NCBI GenBank assembly: GCA_002327415.1
Contig: DCVU01000034.1
Coordinates: 8,703-28,075, forward strand
Length of the DNA stretch: 19,373 bases
Source: Smithella sp. UBA2180
GTDB taxonomy: Bacteria > Desulfobacterota > Syntrophia > Syntrophales > Smithellaceae
Direction: 5' to 3'
The notes beneath the pieces are model-generated. The model ran no database searches. It was not told where the DNA came from and saw only the letters and a program-made list of their open reading frames with translations. Positions within the stretch are counted from its first letter, which is position 1. Each line of letters starts with the position of its first letter. A program made the translations under genes and the position numbers. Of this stretch, positions 7,644 to 15,759 are shown one piece after another.

Positions 7644-10600
7644 TTATTCTTCAAGTTCTATACTTGTCTGTCCGTCCAGATTTCGTGACCTCTTTACTTT
7701 GGGGGCTTCGCGGGCTTCATCAGGCACGGCGGGCAATTCCGCCGCTGTAAATAAGTCGCCCGCAAGAACTGCCTCCAGCAGTTGCTGCTGCGTTAGATAC
7801 CCTGCCACCGTAATTTCCAGAACCCAGAGGAGTTCGAGAAGTTCGCGGGTAAACTCACGCGTCCATATGCGCGGACGAATATCGTCAAGCGGCGAAGATT
7901 TCTTGCCGCTGCGTTCCCTCATGCGATACCCCAGCCAGGACTGAACAACCTTCAACCCCGAGACCTCAAATTCCCATACTGCCAGCGGCACAGGGGCGAA
8001 CTCGCCGTCGCCGACATAAAGTTTCTTGGTGGTCTCATCATAATGAAATTCGTTCGGATAATTGTTTTCTTGATCGGACACAGCCTTTACGCACAGTGCC
8101 TGACCTTTGGGTATCCGGCCTGCCGGATGGTCGGCGTCATGCAAGCGCTCGCCATAAGTGTGCAGCCAGATCAATTCTTTCCCGAACTCTGATACTTTTG
8201 CAAAAAGTTTCTTATCCTTCGTCAACGGTACGCGCACTTCCTTGCCGGCAAGCTCATCGCTGAATCGTCGCGTATATTCAGGCTGCGCCAGAATGCCGTA
8301 AACATACCCGGCTAAATCTTCCGGTGTTAGAGTTCGACTGAATGCTTTATTCAGTACTTCCAATAAGCCCGGCAATATGTTTGGTTGTGTACAATCCTTA
8401 TCACGGTATAAGGGTAATATATTTTTTGCACCAAACGAACCACGGAAACAATCTAGGTCAGGTATTGCGTATTCTGCTACAACTGCCGGACCAGTTCCCA
8501 ACGGTATCGAAAACATACTTGATAAGTACACTTGCTTATCACTATGTGTCAGCCATAACGGCGGCCTTGGACGAGATATCAATCGATTATCAGCTAATAA
8601 ATATTGTCTGTCAAAAGAGCGATATGAATACTTCACGATTTTTTGTATTTTCTCTTCTTTGGAAAGCGTTTTCAGAGCTGGTAATATTTTTTTACTATCA
8701 AACAGGTCTATTTGTTCCAGCGAGATTGTTCTATCGCCACTTTCCTTCATTGCGGCAGCAATATCAGGAGATTTTAGAAGTTCATTCCATCTTGTTTCCA
8801 ACAGTTCTTTTGTTGGCGCAATCGGCCATGTCCGTTTACACTGCACACCATTATTTTGCCATGGGAACAAATCTGTTATACTCGGCCATTGGTCAAACTC
8901 ATTTGCGGAAACAGGCTTAAACTGCGCTTGCCAATCACTCAATACAGATTCCCATTTCAAGTCGCTGTTTGACGCGATGGAATCAAGGGCGGCAAGTTTT
9001 TCTTCGCGCGTTCCTTCTATCCGCGTGTAGCGAACAGTCGCCGGAATATCGGGTTGCGGTTTTGCTTTGCGCCACGCCACGAAGATTGCCACCGGCGTCT
9101 GGATGGCAAAGACATTTTCATCCCTTCGCGTCCCGCGGCCTTCACCGCCCAGATCGATAATATCGATGTGATCGCAGATACGGCGCATATGCTCGCGCAC
9201 GCCGACAAAGGCGTCGCCGTCAAGATAGGACGATGCCGTAATAAAAGAAAGAATCCCGGGGCCGGTCGCAGTCTTATGTTCAAATACTTTCCAGAGCGAC
9301 CACCGGATGAAATAGACATAGAGGTTGTACAGGTTCTTGAGATGAACGCCGTATCCGGCGTCGCGCGCGGGCTTTAAAAATTCCTCGAGAATCGGGGCCG
9401 CCTTGTGTTTGTCATCGCCATAGCGCACCCAGCCGCCCGTGAGGGCTTTATTGTCATCACTCATTGCTTCGTGCCGGCCATACGGCGGATTGCCGAGGCA
9501 CACCAGCACATGCTCGGATTCTTTGACTCTCAGCGCGCGCTCGTGCTCCTGCGCGATAGGCCTGTGAAACAGCGGCGGGGCGGGTGGTACTGTATGCGGC
9601 GACTCCAGCGTGTTCGTAAGATAGATGCCGGGGCCGGTGGAAGGCAGTGTAATACCCTGTTTGGTCAAGGCCTGCGAAATGCGCAACTGCGCCACTGAAT
9701 ACGGACCGACCATCCATTCAAAGCCGTGAAGATTATGCGCGAGCGATCGCGCGCCGCCCTTGACCGCGCCGGGGCCTTCTTCCGTCTCAACCCTTGCCAG
9801 AGCATGTTCGATGATTCCCAGTAAATATGTCCCTGTACCGGCCGCCGGATCAAGAATTGCCACTCCGGCCTCCACAAATCCCATATTCCGGCCAAGCTGC
9901 TTTTGCAGGATTTCGTCAATCAACCGCACCTGACAGCGAACAACTTCCAGCGGTGTGAAATATACGCCCGCCTCTTTGCGCAATTTGGGATCATAGCTTG
10001 CCAGAAAATCTTCATAGAAGAACAGCCAGGGGTCTTTTGTCGCCGATGTTGCTATTAGCACATCAGGCGGTATCTCGTGAATAACGCGCTGCGTAATACT
10101 TAAAGAAGCGCTAATTTCTTTTTGCGCTTCTTTATCGGTCAGAAATTCAAGCGACCGGGAAAGAAGTGAATGATGATGTTCCAGCGTGTCATAAGCGCTA
10201 TGCAGGTCCAAAACGTCCGCACCCTCCATCTGTCCCAGGAGCAGAGCAAAAATTACCGTTTGAGCGTAGGCGTCGGCAAATTGATCGTCATTGGCATCGG
10301 GAAACAGCAGCGCCTTAATCTCTGTCTTCAGAGAGTGCATGGGCGAGGATGAAATCTGGAGAGAATCGATTACCTCTTCGCGGATCAGGCGGCAAAATGG
10401 CGCAAGGAAAGCGGCCAGCTCTTTGGGCTTCTTGGGAACAATCGGCATCCATGCCGTGAAATCGGCAAATAATTGAAAAAGGGCTTTGGCGTTTTCCTCG
10501 GATACCGCCTTCTTCCCGTCTGTGCGGATATCGCCGCTCAATCTTATCCGTTTGGCGGCAAGTTCGCCGCTTCTGTATAAAGCCCATTCGTTGCCGTCGG

Positions 10601-10958
10601 TATAAATCAGATTAGGAACGTTCTGAAACCGTTTCCATTGTTCGCGGTCATGCCCCTTGAAAAGCTCCGGGTTTGCGCCCTTCCCCGGCGCTTTGAGTTC
10701 GATATAGCCAACAGGCAATTTATCGCTGTGTGCTGCAAAGTCGGGACGTCCCAGCCTGCTGTGCAGTGTTGACTCGCCTTTCAGGATAATGCTGCAAGAA
10801 ATGATTTTGCCATAGGCGGCGAATAGTTGATCTACGGGAGATTTCAACTGGTCTTCCGGCTCGCCGGATGAACGCGCCGAAAACTTGGCGGTCAATTGGT
10901 CCGCAAATTTTTGAAGAGGTTCGAAAAGCCGTTGTCGTAGAGAAATATCTTTGGGCAT
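7644..10958 (-). CDS. Single-chain restriction-modification enzyme (type IIG / type ISP-like, no helicase)
   Basis: A 1104-residue protein carrying nuclease, methyltransferase and DNA recognition in one chain. Near the N-terminus RPDF (D73) followed by YIELK (E87, K89) fits a PD-(D/E)XK nuclease. A helical linker leads to an N6-adenine methylase with YFTP (333-336), motif I DPAAGTGTY (370-378) and motif IV NPPY (490-493). From about residue 775, SYRSFDRQYLLADNRLISRP begins a region like the type ISP/LlaBIII C-terminal specificity domain. LlaBIII-type enzymes also have an SF2 translocase, which is absent here. No separate specificity or methylase gene is nearby, so the protein should protect and cut by itself. 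Its DNA is much more GC-rich than its neighbours except for an AT-rich block at about 8340-8960. Horizontal acquisition is likely. The start ATG has only a weak GCGAG upstream. Confidence 0.88.
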   Translation of the reverse strand: MPKDISLRQRLFEPLQKFADQLTAKFSARSSGEPEDQLKSPVDQLFAAYGKIISCSIILKGESTLHSRLGRPDFAAHSDKLPVGYIELKAPGKGANPELFKGHDREQWKRFQNVPNLIYTDGNEWALYRSGELAAKRIRLSGDIRTDGKKAVSEENAKALFQLFADFTAWMPIVPKKPKELAAFLAPFCRLIREEVIDSLQISSSPMHSLKTEIKALLFPDANDDQFADAYAQTVIFALLLGQMEGADVLDLHSAYDTLEHHHSLLSRSLEFLTDKEAQKEISASLSITQRVIHEIPPDVLIATSATKDPWLFFYEDFLASYDPKLRKEAGVYFTPLEVVRCQVRLIDEILQKQLGRNMGFVEAGVAILDPAAGTGTYLLGIIEHALARVETEEGPGAVKGGARSLAHNLHGFEWMVGPYSVAQLRISQALTKQGITLPSTGPGIYLTNTLESPHTVPPAPPLFHRPIAQEHERALRVKESEHVLVCLGNPPYGRHEAMSDDNKALTGGWVRYGDDKHKAAPILEEFLKPARDAGYGVHLKNLYNLYVYFIRWSLWKVFEHKTATGPGILSFITASSYLDGDAFVGVREHMRRICDHIDIIDLGGEGRGTRRDENVFAIQTPVAIFVAWRKAKPQPDIPATVRYTRIEGTREEKLAALDSIASNSDLKWESVLSDWQAQFKPVSANEFDQWPSITDLFPWQNNGVQCKRTWPIAPTKELLETRWNELLKSPDIAAAMKESGDRTISLEQIDLFDSKKILPALKTLSKEEKIQKIVKYSYRSFDRQYLLADNRLISRPRPPLWLTHSDKQVYLSSMFSIPLGTGPAVVAEYAIPDLDCFRGSFGAKNILPLYRDKDCTQPNILPGLLEVLNKAFSRTLTPEDLAGYVYGILAQPEYTRRFSDELAGKEVRVPLTKDKKLFAKVSEFGKELIWLHTYGERLHDADHPAGRIPKGQALCVKAVSDQENNYPNEFHYDETTKKLYVGDGEFAPVPLAVWEFEVSGLKVVQSWLGYRMRERSGKKSSPLDDIRPRIWTREFTRELLELLWVLEITVAGYLTQQQLLEAVLAGDLFTAAELPAVPDEAREAPKVKRSRNLDGQTSIELEE

Positions 10959-10997
10959 TTGCTCGCACTCAAGAATTTTTATTAAACGAATGTTGTA

Positions 10998-11026
10998 TAT
11001 CTACGTTATTTATCTAAACTTGTCAA
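10998..11026 (-). promoter_or_regulatory. Candidate promoter for the restriction-modification gene
   Basis: On the minus strand a perfect TTGACA (11021-11026) is followed after 17 bases by TAGATA (10998-11003), about 40 bases before the ATG at 10958. The -10 box is poor. Its -35 overlaps the -35 of the divergent promoter for the DUF493 gene. Confidence 0.4.
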
Positions 11027-11047
11027 TTTTGATAGTTGCAATATAGT
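11020..11047 (+). promoter_or_regulatory. Candidate promoter for the DUF493-glyoxalase pair
   Basis: TTGTCA (11020-11025), a 16-base spacer and TATAGT (11042-11047) make a good sigma-70 match upstream of the 11151 gene. The transcript would have a leader of about 100 bases, which includes an 8-bp inverted repeat, ATTAAAAT (11094-11101) with ATTTTAAT (11110-11117). Confidence 0.45.
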
Positions 11048-11150
11048 GTTTAGCACGATTTAAAGGGGGCTTGGTAATGACCGAAAAGCCTTGATTAAAA
11101 TTTAAGCTTATTTTAATAATCCAGTAGGATAGTGGAAAGGATGGAATGCA

Positions 11151-11414
11151 ATGCCTGATGACAAAAAGCGAAAAGTTCAATTGGAGTACCCGTGCCCATG
11201 GGTTTACAAGATCATCGGCCCCGATGCAGATGAAATGCGGCAAGCTGTTGCGGAAATCATTTGTGACCGTGCCTGTAAAATAACCCATTCACGCAGCAGC
11301 GAAAAGAGTAAATATCACTGCCTGAATGTCGAGTTGTCCGTGGAGAGCGAATCTCACAGAACGGCTCTTTATGACGCTCTGAAGGCCCATAAAACAATAA
11401 AACTAGTTTTATAG
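11151..11414 (+). CDS. DUF493 (YbeD-like) small protein
   Basis: An 87-residue protein of the DUF493 family, whose best known member is E. coli YbeD, an ACT-like ferredoxin-fold protein of unclear function. The family pattern is visible: the opening YPCPWVYKIIG (13-23), the central S-rich turn SSEKSKYHCLNVELSV before the second pair of strands, and the ending LKAHKTIKLVL. The ATG at 11151 has AAAGGA upstream. It is followed after 34 bases by the glyoxalase gene on the same strand and is probably co-transcribed with it. In enterobacteria ybeD neighbours lipB, but no lipoate gene is present here, so context gives no hint of role. Confidence 0.82.
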   Translation: MPDDKKRKVQLEYPCPWVYKIIGPDADEMRQAVAEIICDRACKITHSRSSEKSKYHCLNVELSVESESHRTALYDALKAHKTIKLVL

Positions 11415-11448
11415 CCGAAAGAAAATTAAAGTTGGAGGTGGCAAGTCT

Positions 11449-11820
11449 ATGCAATTCACTTTCGCCCATAATAGCATCAATGTCCTCAATTTAGAAAGAA
11501 GCCTTGCCTTCTACCGGGAGGCGCTGCAACTGACGGAAGTGCGAAGGCATGAAGCGCCGGACGGCAGTTTCATTATCGTCTTTCTTGGCGATGGCCGTAC
11601 TCTTCATCAGTTTGAGTTGACCTGGCTCAGAGATAGAAAGGAACCCTATAATCTTGGCGATAATGAATTTCATCTGGCCCTCAAAGTCGACGATTTTGCA
11701 GGCGCCCATGCCCTGCATGAAAAGATGGGCTGCATCTGTTATGAGAACAAAGATATGGTCATATACTTTATCAATGATCCTGACGACTACTGGATTGAGA
11801 TCATTCCCCAAAAGAAATGA
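11449..11820 (+). CDS. Glyoxalase I-like VOC protein
   Basis: A 123-residue vicinal oxygen chelate protein resembling glyoxalase I (lactoylglutathione lyase), which converts the methylglyoxal-thiol hemithioacetal. Two beta-alpha-beta-beta-beta modules are evident. The metal ligands of GloA map onto H7 (FAHNSINV), E56 (HQFELTW), H75 (EFHLALKV) and E117 (YWIEII), so the metal site appears intact. The usual LERSLAFYREAL helix follows the first strand. GGAGGT lies 9 bases before the ATG. It ends just before a strong intrinsic terminator. The length is slightly below the E. coli GloA length (135). The substrate could differ from glutathione adducts, since many anaerobes use other thiols. Confidence 0.85.
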   Translation: MQFTFAHNSINVLNLERSLAFYREALQLTEVRRHEAPDGSFIIVFLGDGRTLHQFELTWLRDRKEPYNLGDNEFHLALKVDDFAGAHALHEKMGCICYENKDMVIYFINDPDDYWIEIIPQKK

Positions 11821-11831
11821 TTTGAAAATAA

Positions 11832-11862
11832 AAAGCCCCTTGCCAGCATGGCAAGGGGCTTT
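11832..11862 (+). terminator. Strong intrinsic terminator after the glyoxalase gene
   Basis: A perfect 13-bp stem, AAAGCCCCTTGCC (11832-11844) with GGCAAGGGGCTTT (11850-11862), has a 5-base loop and follows the stop codon by 11 bases. The A-rich left flank and T-rich right flank make it usable in both directions. Confidence 0.9.
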
Positions 11863-11933
11863 AATATTTATAGTGTTGAACTTGGCTTTAGGCCACGTCG
11901 CATTCACCAAGATACCGAGGCGGCAGTGAAACT

Positions 11934-12072
11934 CGAACTGCGGTTATGTAGTAAACCGCAATTCGTTAGTTGTAATGAGACTCAAAATTCAGGAGCAGCG
12001 TGAAATGAATTTTGTAAGTCGAATTATCCAATCCCGATACGTCGGGATTGGAAACTGTCCCGCTTCAGCGGG
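11934..12072. other. Gene-free stretch with four consecutive hairpins
   Basis: Between the glyoxalase terminator and the groEL terminator, four more stems follow in order. CGAACTGCGGTT pairs with AACCGCAATTCG with one mismatch (11934-11965). GACT-CAAAATTCA pairs with TGAATTTTG-AGTC with a 2-base bulge (11979-12020). CCAATCCCGA pairs perfectly with TCGGGATTGG across TACG (12028-12051). CCCGC pairs with GCGGG across TTCA (12059-12072). No coding frame is credible and no clear promoter was found. The stretch may be a structured RNA ending at the 12090 terminator on the plus strand, or a REP-like repeat cluster. Confidence 0.45.
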
Positions 12073-12089
12073 GCAAGGAAAAGAAACTT

Positions 12090-12123
12090 AAAAGCCTCTT
12101 ATCCAACCGGACAAGAGGCTTTT
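12090..12123 (-). terminator. groEL intrinsic terminator (bidirectional)
   Basis: A perfect 11-bp stem, AAAAGCCTCTT (12090-12100) with AAGAGGCTTTT (12113-12123), has a 12-base loop and lies 37 bases beyond the groEL stop. Read on the minus strand the stem ends in TTTT. A-rich and T-rich flanks allow termination from either side. Confidence 0.88.
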
Positions 12124-12160
12124 ATCTTTAAGCTTCAGACTTCCGTCTCAGGCTAGTTTC

Positions 12161-13804
12161 CTACATGCCCATGCCGGGATATCCGCCACCCGGAGGCATA
12201 CCGGGCATTCCACCGCCTGCGCCCTTCTCTTCGGGCTTATCGGCGATCATGCACTGCGTAGTGAGCAGTAAAGCTGCAACTGAGGCTGCGTTCTGCAGAG
12301 CAAAACGGGTAACCTTGGTAGGATCAATAACACCGGCCGCGATCATATCTTCATACTCGTCGGTGCGGGCATTGAAACCAAAGGCGCCTTTCTTCTCTTT
12401 TACTTTTTCGACCACAATGCTGCCTTCCAGGCCGGCATTACAGGCGATCATCTTGATAGGTTCTTCAATCGCTTTCTTGATAATATTGACGCCGATCTGT
12501 TCATCGCCTTCCAGAGACATTTTAGCTAAAGCGGGCAGGGTGCGCAGATAAGCTACGCCGCCGCCGGGGACAATACCTTCTTCCACTGCCGCGCGGGTGG
12601 CATGCAGAGCGTCTTCGACGCGCGCTTTCTTTTCCTTCATTTCAGTTTCCGTTGCAGCGCCGACTTTGATTACGGCCACGCCGCCAACCAGTTTGGCCAG
12701 TCTTTCCTGAAGCTTCTCTCTGTCATAATCAGAGGTGGTCTCTTCGATCTGAGCGCGGATTTGTTTGACGCGGCCTTCCAGATCAGCTTTTTTCCCGGCA
12801 CCATCGATAATGGTTGTATTGTCTTTATCAACGGTAATTTTCTTGGCGCGTCCCAAATCTTCTATTTTTACGTTTTCCAACTTGTAACCCATGTCTTCGG
12901 AAATCATCTTGCCGCCGGTAAGGATGGCGATGTCTTCGAGCATGGCCTTGCGACGGTCGCCGAAGCCAGGAGCCTTAACCGCAGCCACATGGATAGTGCC
13001 GCGAATCTTGTTGACGACCAGTGTTGCCAGCGCTTCGCCTTCGATGTCTTCAGCAATGATCAGTAGCGGGCGTCCCATTTTGGCGATTTGTTCCAGAAGC
13101 GGCAGCAAATCTTTCATACCGCTGATTTTCTTTTCATAGATAAGAATTAATGCGTCTTCCAGAGCGACAAGCATCTTGTCGGCATTGGTGACAAAGTAAG
13201 GAGAAAGGTAGCCGCGGTCAAACTGCATACCTTCGACAATTTCCAGTTCGGTTTCCAGACCTTTGGCTTCTTCCACGGTAATGACGCCTTCTTTGCCGAC
13301 TTTATCCATGGCGCCGGCGATGATGTTGCCGATGGTTTCATCGTTGTTGGCGGAGATGGTGCCAACCTGAGCGATTTCTTTTTGATCTTTGGTGGGTTTG
13401 CTCATCTTGCTGAGTTCTTTGACAACGGTTTCGACTGCTTTGTCTATGCCGCGTTTAATATCCATGGGGTTGGAGCCGGCCGCGACGGCTTTAACGCCTT
13501 CGCGATAAATGGCCTGTGCCAGAAGGGTAGCCGTGGTGGTGCCGTCACCGGCGACGTCGCTTGTTTTGCTGGCAACTTCCTTGACCATCTGCGCGCCCAT
13601 ATTTTCAAATTTATCTTCCAGTTCGATTTCCTTGGCCACGGTAACGCCGTCTTTGGTGACGGTGGGTGAGCCATAACTTTTATCAATAATAACATTACGG
13701 CCTTTGGGGCCGAGGGTTACTTTTACAGCGTCGGCCAGAGTGTTGACGCCCTTCAGCATAGATTTTCTTGCTTCTTCATCATAAAGAAGTACTTTTGCTC
13801 CCAT
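12161..13804 (-). CDS. groEL: Chaperonin GroEL (60 kDa, Hsp60)
   Basis: ATP-driven folding chamber protein that works as a double heptameric ring with GroES in the cytosol. The 547 residues are standard. Nucleotide-site motifs are present: TLGPKGRNVII (30-40), KDGVTVAKEI (51-60), and VAGDGTTTATLLA (84-96) with the phosphate-contacting aspartate at 87. The catalytic-region signature ARVEDALHATRAAVEEGIVPGGG lies near residue 400, and the flexible Gly-Met-rich tail ends PGMGM. An ATG at 13802-13804 has AGGAGG about 10 bases upstream. groES precedes it by 27 bases on the same strand, as usual. A strong terminator follows. Confidence 0.99.
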   Translation of the reverse strand: MGAKVLLYDEEARKSMLKGVNTLADAVKVTLGPKGRNVIIDKSYGSPTVTKDGVTVAKEIELEDKFENMGAQMVKEVASKTSDVAGDGTTTATLLAQAIYREGVKAVAAGSNPMDIKRGIDKAVETVVKELSKMSKPTKDQKEIAQVGTISANNDETIGNIIAGAMDKVGKEGVITVEEAKGLETELEIVEGMQFDRGYLSPYFVTNADKMLVALEDALILIYEKKISGMKDLLPLLEQIAKMGRPLLIIAEDIEGEALATLVVNKIRGTIHVAAVKAPGFGDRRKAMLEDIAILTGGKMISEDMGYKLENVKIEDLGRAKKITVDKDNTTIIDGAGKKADLEGRVKQIRAQIEETTSDYDREKLQERLAKLVGGVAVIKVGAATETEMKEKKARVEDALHATRAAVEEGIVPGGGVAYLRTLPALAKMSLEGDEQIGVNIIKKAIEEPIKMIACNAGLEGSIVVEKVKEKKGAFGFNARTDEYEDMIAAGVIDPTKVTRFALQNAASVAALLLTTQCMIADKPEEKGAGGGMPGMPPGGGYPGMGM

Positions 13805-13831
13805 TGTATATATTCCTCCTTGAATATTTTC

Positions 13832-14122
13832 TTATTTTTCAATAATGCCGAGAATGTCTTCTTCTCTCATGATCAGGTATTCTTCGCCGTCGATCTTAAC
13901 TTCCGTTCCGCCGTATTTGCTGAAAAGAACTTTATCGCCCACGCTGACTTCGAGTTTGATAAGTTTGCCGTCATCGGCAACTTTGCCCTTACCCACGGCA
14001 ACTACTTTTCCTTCGATTGGTTTTTCTTTGGCGGTATCGGGAATGATAATACCTCCCTTGGTTTTTTGTTCCTCTTCCAAACGTTTTACAATGATTCTAT
14101 CCTGTAAAGGTCTGATTTTCAT
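13832..14122 (-). CDS. groES: Co-chaperonin GroES (10 kDa)
   Basis: A heptameric lid that caps the GroEL ring. All 96 residues of the normal protein are present: the opening MKIRPLQDRIIVKR, the mobile loop KTKGGIIIPDTAKEK (about 20-34), and the conserved end EEYLIMREEDILGII. AAGGAG lies about 10 bases before the ATG. It is the first gene of groESL, transcribed from a near-consensus promoter in the 112-base gap after radA. Confidence 0.99.
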   Translation of the reverse strand: MKIRPLQDRIIVKRLEEEQKTKGGIIIPDTAKEKPIEGKVVAVGKGKVADDGKLIKLEVSVGDKVLFSKYGGTEVKIDGEEYLIMREEDILGIIEK

Positions 14123-14183
14123 ACTCTTTATGCTCCTTTCTTCCTTTTTGTTATTATATTAAGAGTGCTGATTTAGCAGGTGT

Positions 14184-14211
14184 ATTTTATGCACCATTTT
14201 TCATATGTCAA
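14184..14211 (-). promoter_or_regulatory. groESL sigma-70 promoter
   Basis: On the minus strand a perfect -35 TTGACA (14206-14211) and -10 TAAAAT (14184-14189) are separated by 16 bases, about 60 bases before the groES start. GCACC and GGTGC half-sites flank the -35. Just downstream, at 14163-14171 on the plus strand, GAGTGCTGA matches one CIRCE half (GAGTGCTAA) at 8 of 9 positions. The partner half is missing at the expected distance, so HrcA control is not established. Confidence 0.65.
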
Positions 14212-14234
14212 GGTGCTTATGGCATTTATACTAA

Positions 14235-15593
14235 TTAAAATAAATTTTCCAGTAATTCTTTCAACGAACTTATTTTACAAACCTCCATTTTCGCTATTTT
14301 TGCCAATTGAGCCGCGTTTGTTTTGGGCACCAGGCAACGGTTAAAGCCTAAACGCGCCGCTTCCTTTATCCGCACATCCATTTGCGAAATAGCCCGAACT
14401 TCTCCGGCGAGCCCCACTTCCCCCAAAACAACCGTCTGTGCATCAATGGGCTTGTCCATAAAACTCGAAGTCATCGCGGCAACGACACCTAGATCAACCG
14501 CTGGCTCTTCCACCCGGACACCACCGGCAACATTGATAAAGATATCCGAACCGCTCAAATGCAGACCGCAAATTTTATCCAACACAGCCACCAGAAGTGA
14601 AACGCGGTTGTGATCCACACCGATAGCCGTACGCCTCGGCATTCCCAAATTGGTGGCGCTCACCAGAGCCTGAATTTCCACTAAAATAGGCCTGGTGCCC
14701 TCCAGAGAGGGGACAACAACCGAACCGGCAACATTCTGCGGCCGCTCCGCCAGAAAGAAAGTAGAAGGATTGGGCACTTCTTTCAATCCCTTATCCTGCA
14801 TTTCAAAAACGCCAATTTCGTTGGTCGGGCCGAAACGGTTTTTTATACTTCTTATAATCCGATAGGCATGAGCGGAACCACCCTCAAAGTAAAGCACCGT
14901 ATCCACCATGTGTTCCAGCACTTTAGGGCCGGCGATAGAACCATCTTTGGTCACATGACCTACTAAAAAAACCGGAATACCGTATTTTTTAGAAAAAAGA
15001 ATCAGCCGCGACGAGGTCTCGCGCACCTGCCCGACACTGCCGGGAGCGGACATTAGTTCTCCCGAATAAACCGTTTGAATAGAGTCGATAACCACTATGG
15101 CCGGAGAAACCGCTTTAATCTGCTCCAGAATCTTTTCCAGAGAAATTTCTACAAGAACAAGTAAATCTTTGGACGCTGCTCCGACCCGTTTGCTGCGCAT
15201 CTTAATTTGACTGGCCGACTCCTCGCCGGAAACATATAAAACTTTCAATCCCTGCCCTGCTAGATTATGCATCATTTGCAGCATGAGAGTTGATTTGCCG
15301 ATGCCCGGTTCTCCGCCGATCAGAATTGCCGAACCTCCGACAATACCTCCTCCCAAAACCCGGTCAATCTCGGCAATACCTGTAACTGTTCGACTGCCTT
15401 CTTCCACGGAAATATCATCTATGGGAAGAGGCTTGCCGTTAAAATTCATTTCCGTGCGGCTGCCGGAATCGGAATCACTGATCAATTCTTCGGCAAAACA
15501 ATTCCAGCCGCTGCAGGAAGGACATTTGCCCAGCCACTTGGGCGACATATAGCCGCAATGCTGACAAAAGAAACTTGTTTTGTTTTTTTTCAA
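14235..15593 (-). CDS. radA: DNA repair protein RadA (Sms)
   Basis: A RecA-like ATPase that promotes branch migration during recombinational repair. Domains in order: a zinc finger with C10, C13, C24 and C27 (CQHC...CPSC); a RecA core with Walker A GGEPGIGKST (93-102) and Walker B IVVIDSIQTVYS (166-177); the RadA-specific KNRFG motif (251-255); and a C-terminal Lon-protease-like domain from about residue 290 to the end. The 452 residues are typical. The start is TTG (15591-15593) with GAGGAG 7 bases upstream; no better ATG lies near. It is transcribed toward groESL but separated from it by the groESL promoter. Confidence 0.97.
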   Translation of the reverse strand: MKKNKTSFFCQHCGYMSPKWLGKCPSCSGWNCFAEELISDSDSGSRTEMNFNGKPLPIDDISVEEGSRTVTGIAEIDRVLGGGIVGGSAILIGGEPGIGKSTLMLQMMHNLAGQGLKVLYVSGEESASQIKMRSKRVGAASKDLLVLVEISLEKILEQIKAVSPAIVVIDSIQTVYSGELMSAPGSVGQVRETSSRLILFSKKYGIPVFLVGHVTKDGSIAGPKVLEHMVDTVLYFEGGSAHAYRIIRSIKNRFGPTNEIGVFEMQDKGLKEVPNPSTFFLAERPQNVAGSVVVPSLEGTRPILVEIQALVSATNLGMPRRTAIGVDHNRVSLLVAVLDKICGLHLSGSDIFINVAGGVRVEEPAVDLGVVAAMTSSFMDKPIDAQTVVLGEVGLAGEVRAISQMDVRIKEAARLGFNRCLVPKTNAAQLAKIAKMEVCKISSLKELLENLF

Positions 15594-15729
15594 ACTGTTT
15601 CTCCTCGAAAATTATTTGAACAAAAGCATATTTTTCAACATTATGTCAATAATAATCAATTCCATAAGAAGGAGACGTTTAGCTTATACACAATCACATT
15701 GACTAAATATTCTTTTTTGGATAGACATG

Positions 15730-15758
15730 TTGACACAGTTTATATATTTTTTTGTAAA
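15730..15758 (+). promoter_or_regulatory. Candidate antiporter promoter
   Basis: A perfect TTGACA (15730-15735), a 17-base spacer and TGTAAA (15753-15758) form a good sigma-70 promoter. Another candidate, TTGACT (15699-15704) with TAGACA (15722-15727), lies 31 bases upstream. The first would start transcription near 15765, leaving a leader of roughly 67 bases. Confidence 0.5.
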
Positions 15759-15759
15759 C

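Noticed and set aside
8377..9030. 217-codon plus-strand frame within the restriction-modification gene
   Set aside because: It is antisense to a continuous coding frame and follows its AT-rich block. No motif or SD supports it.
11491..11910. 139-codon minus-strand frame opposite the glyoxalase gene
   Set aside because: It runs through the strong terminator and is a shadow of the glyoxalase frame, with no family features.
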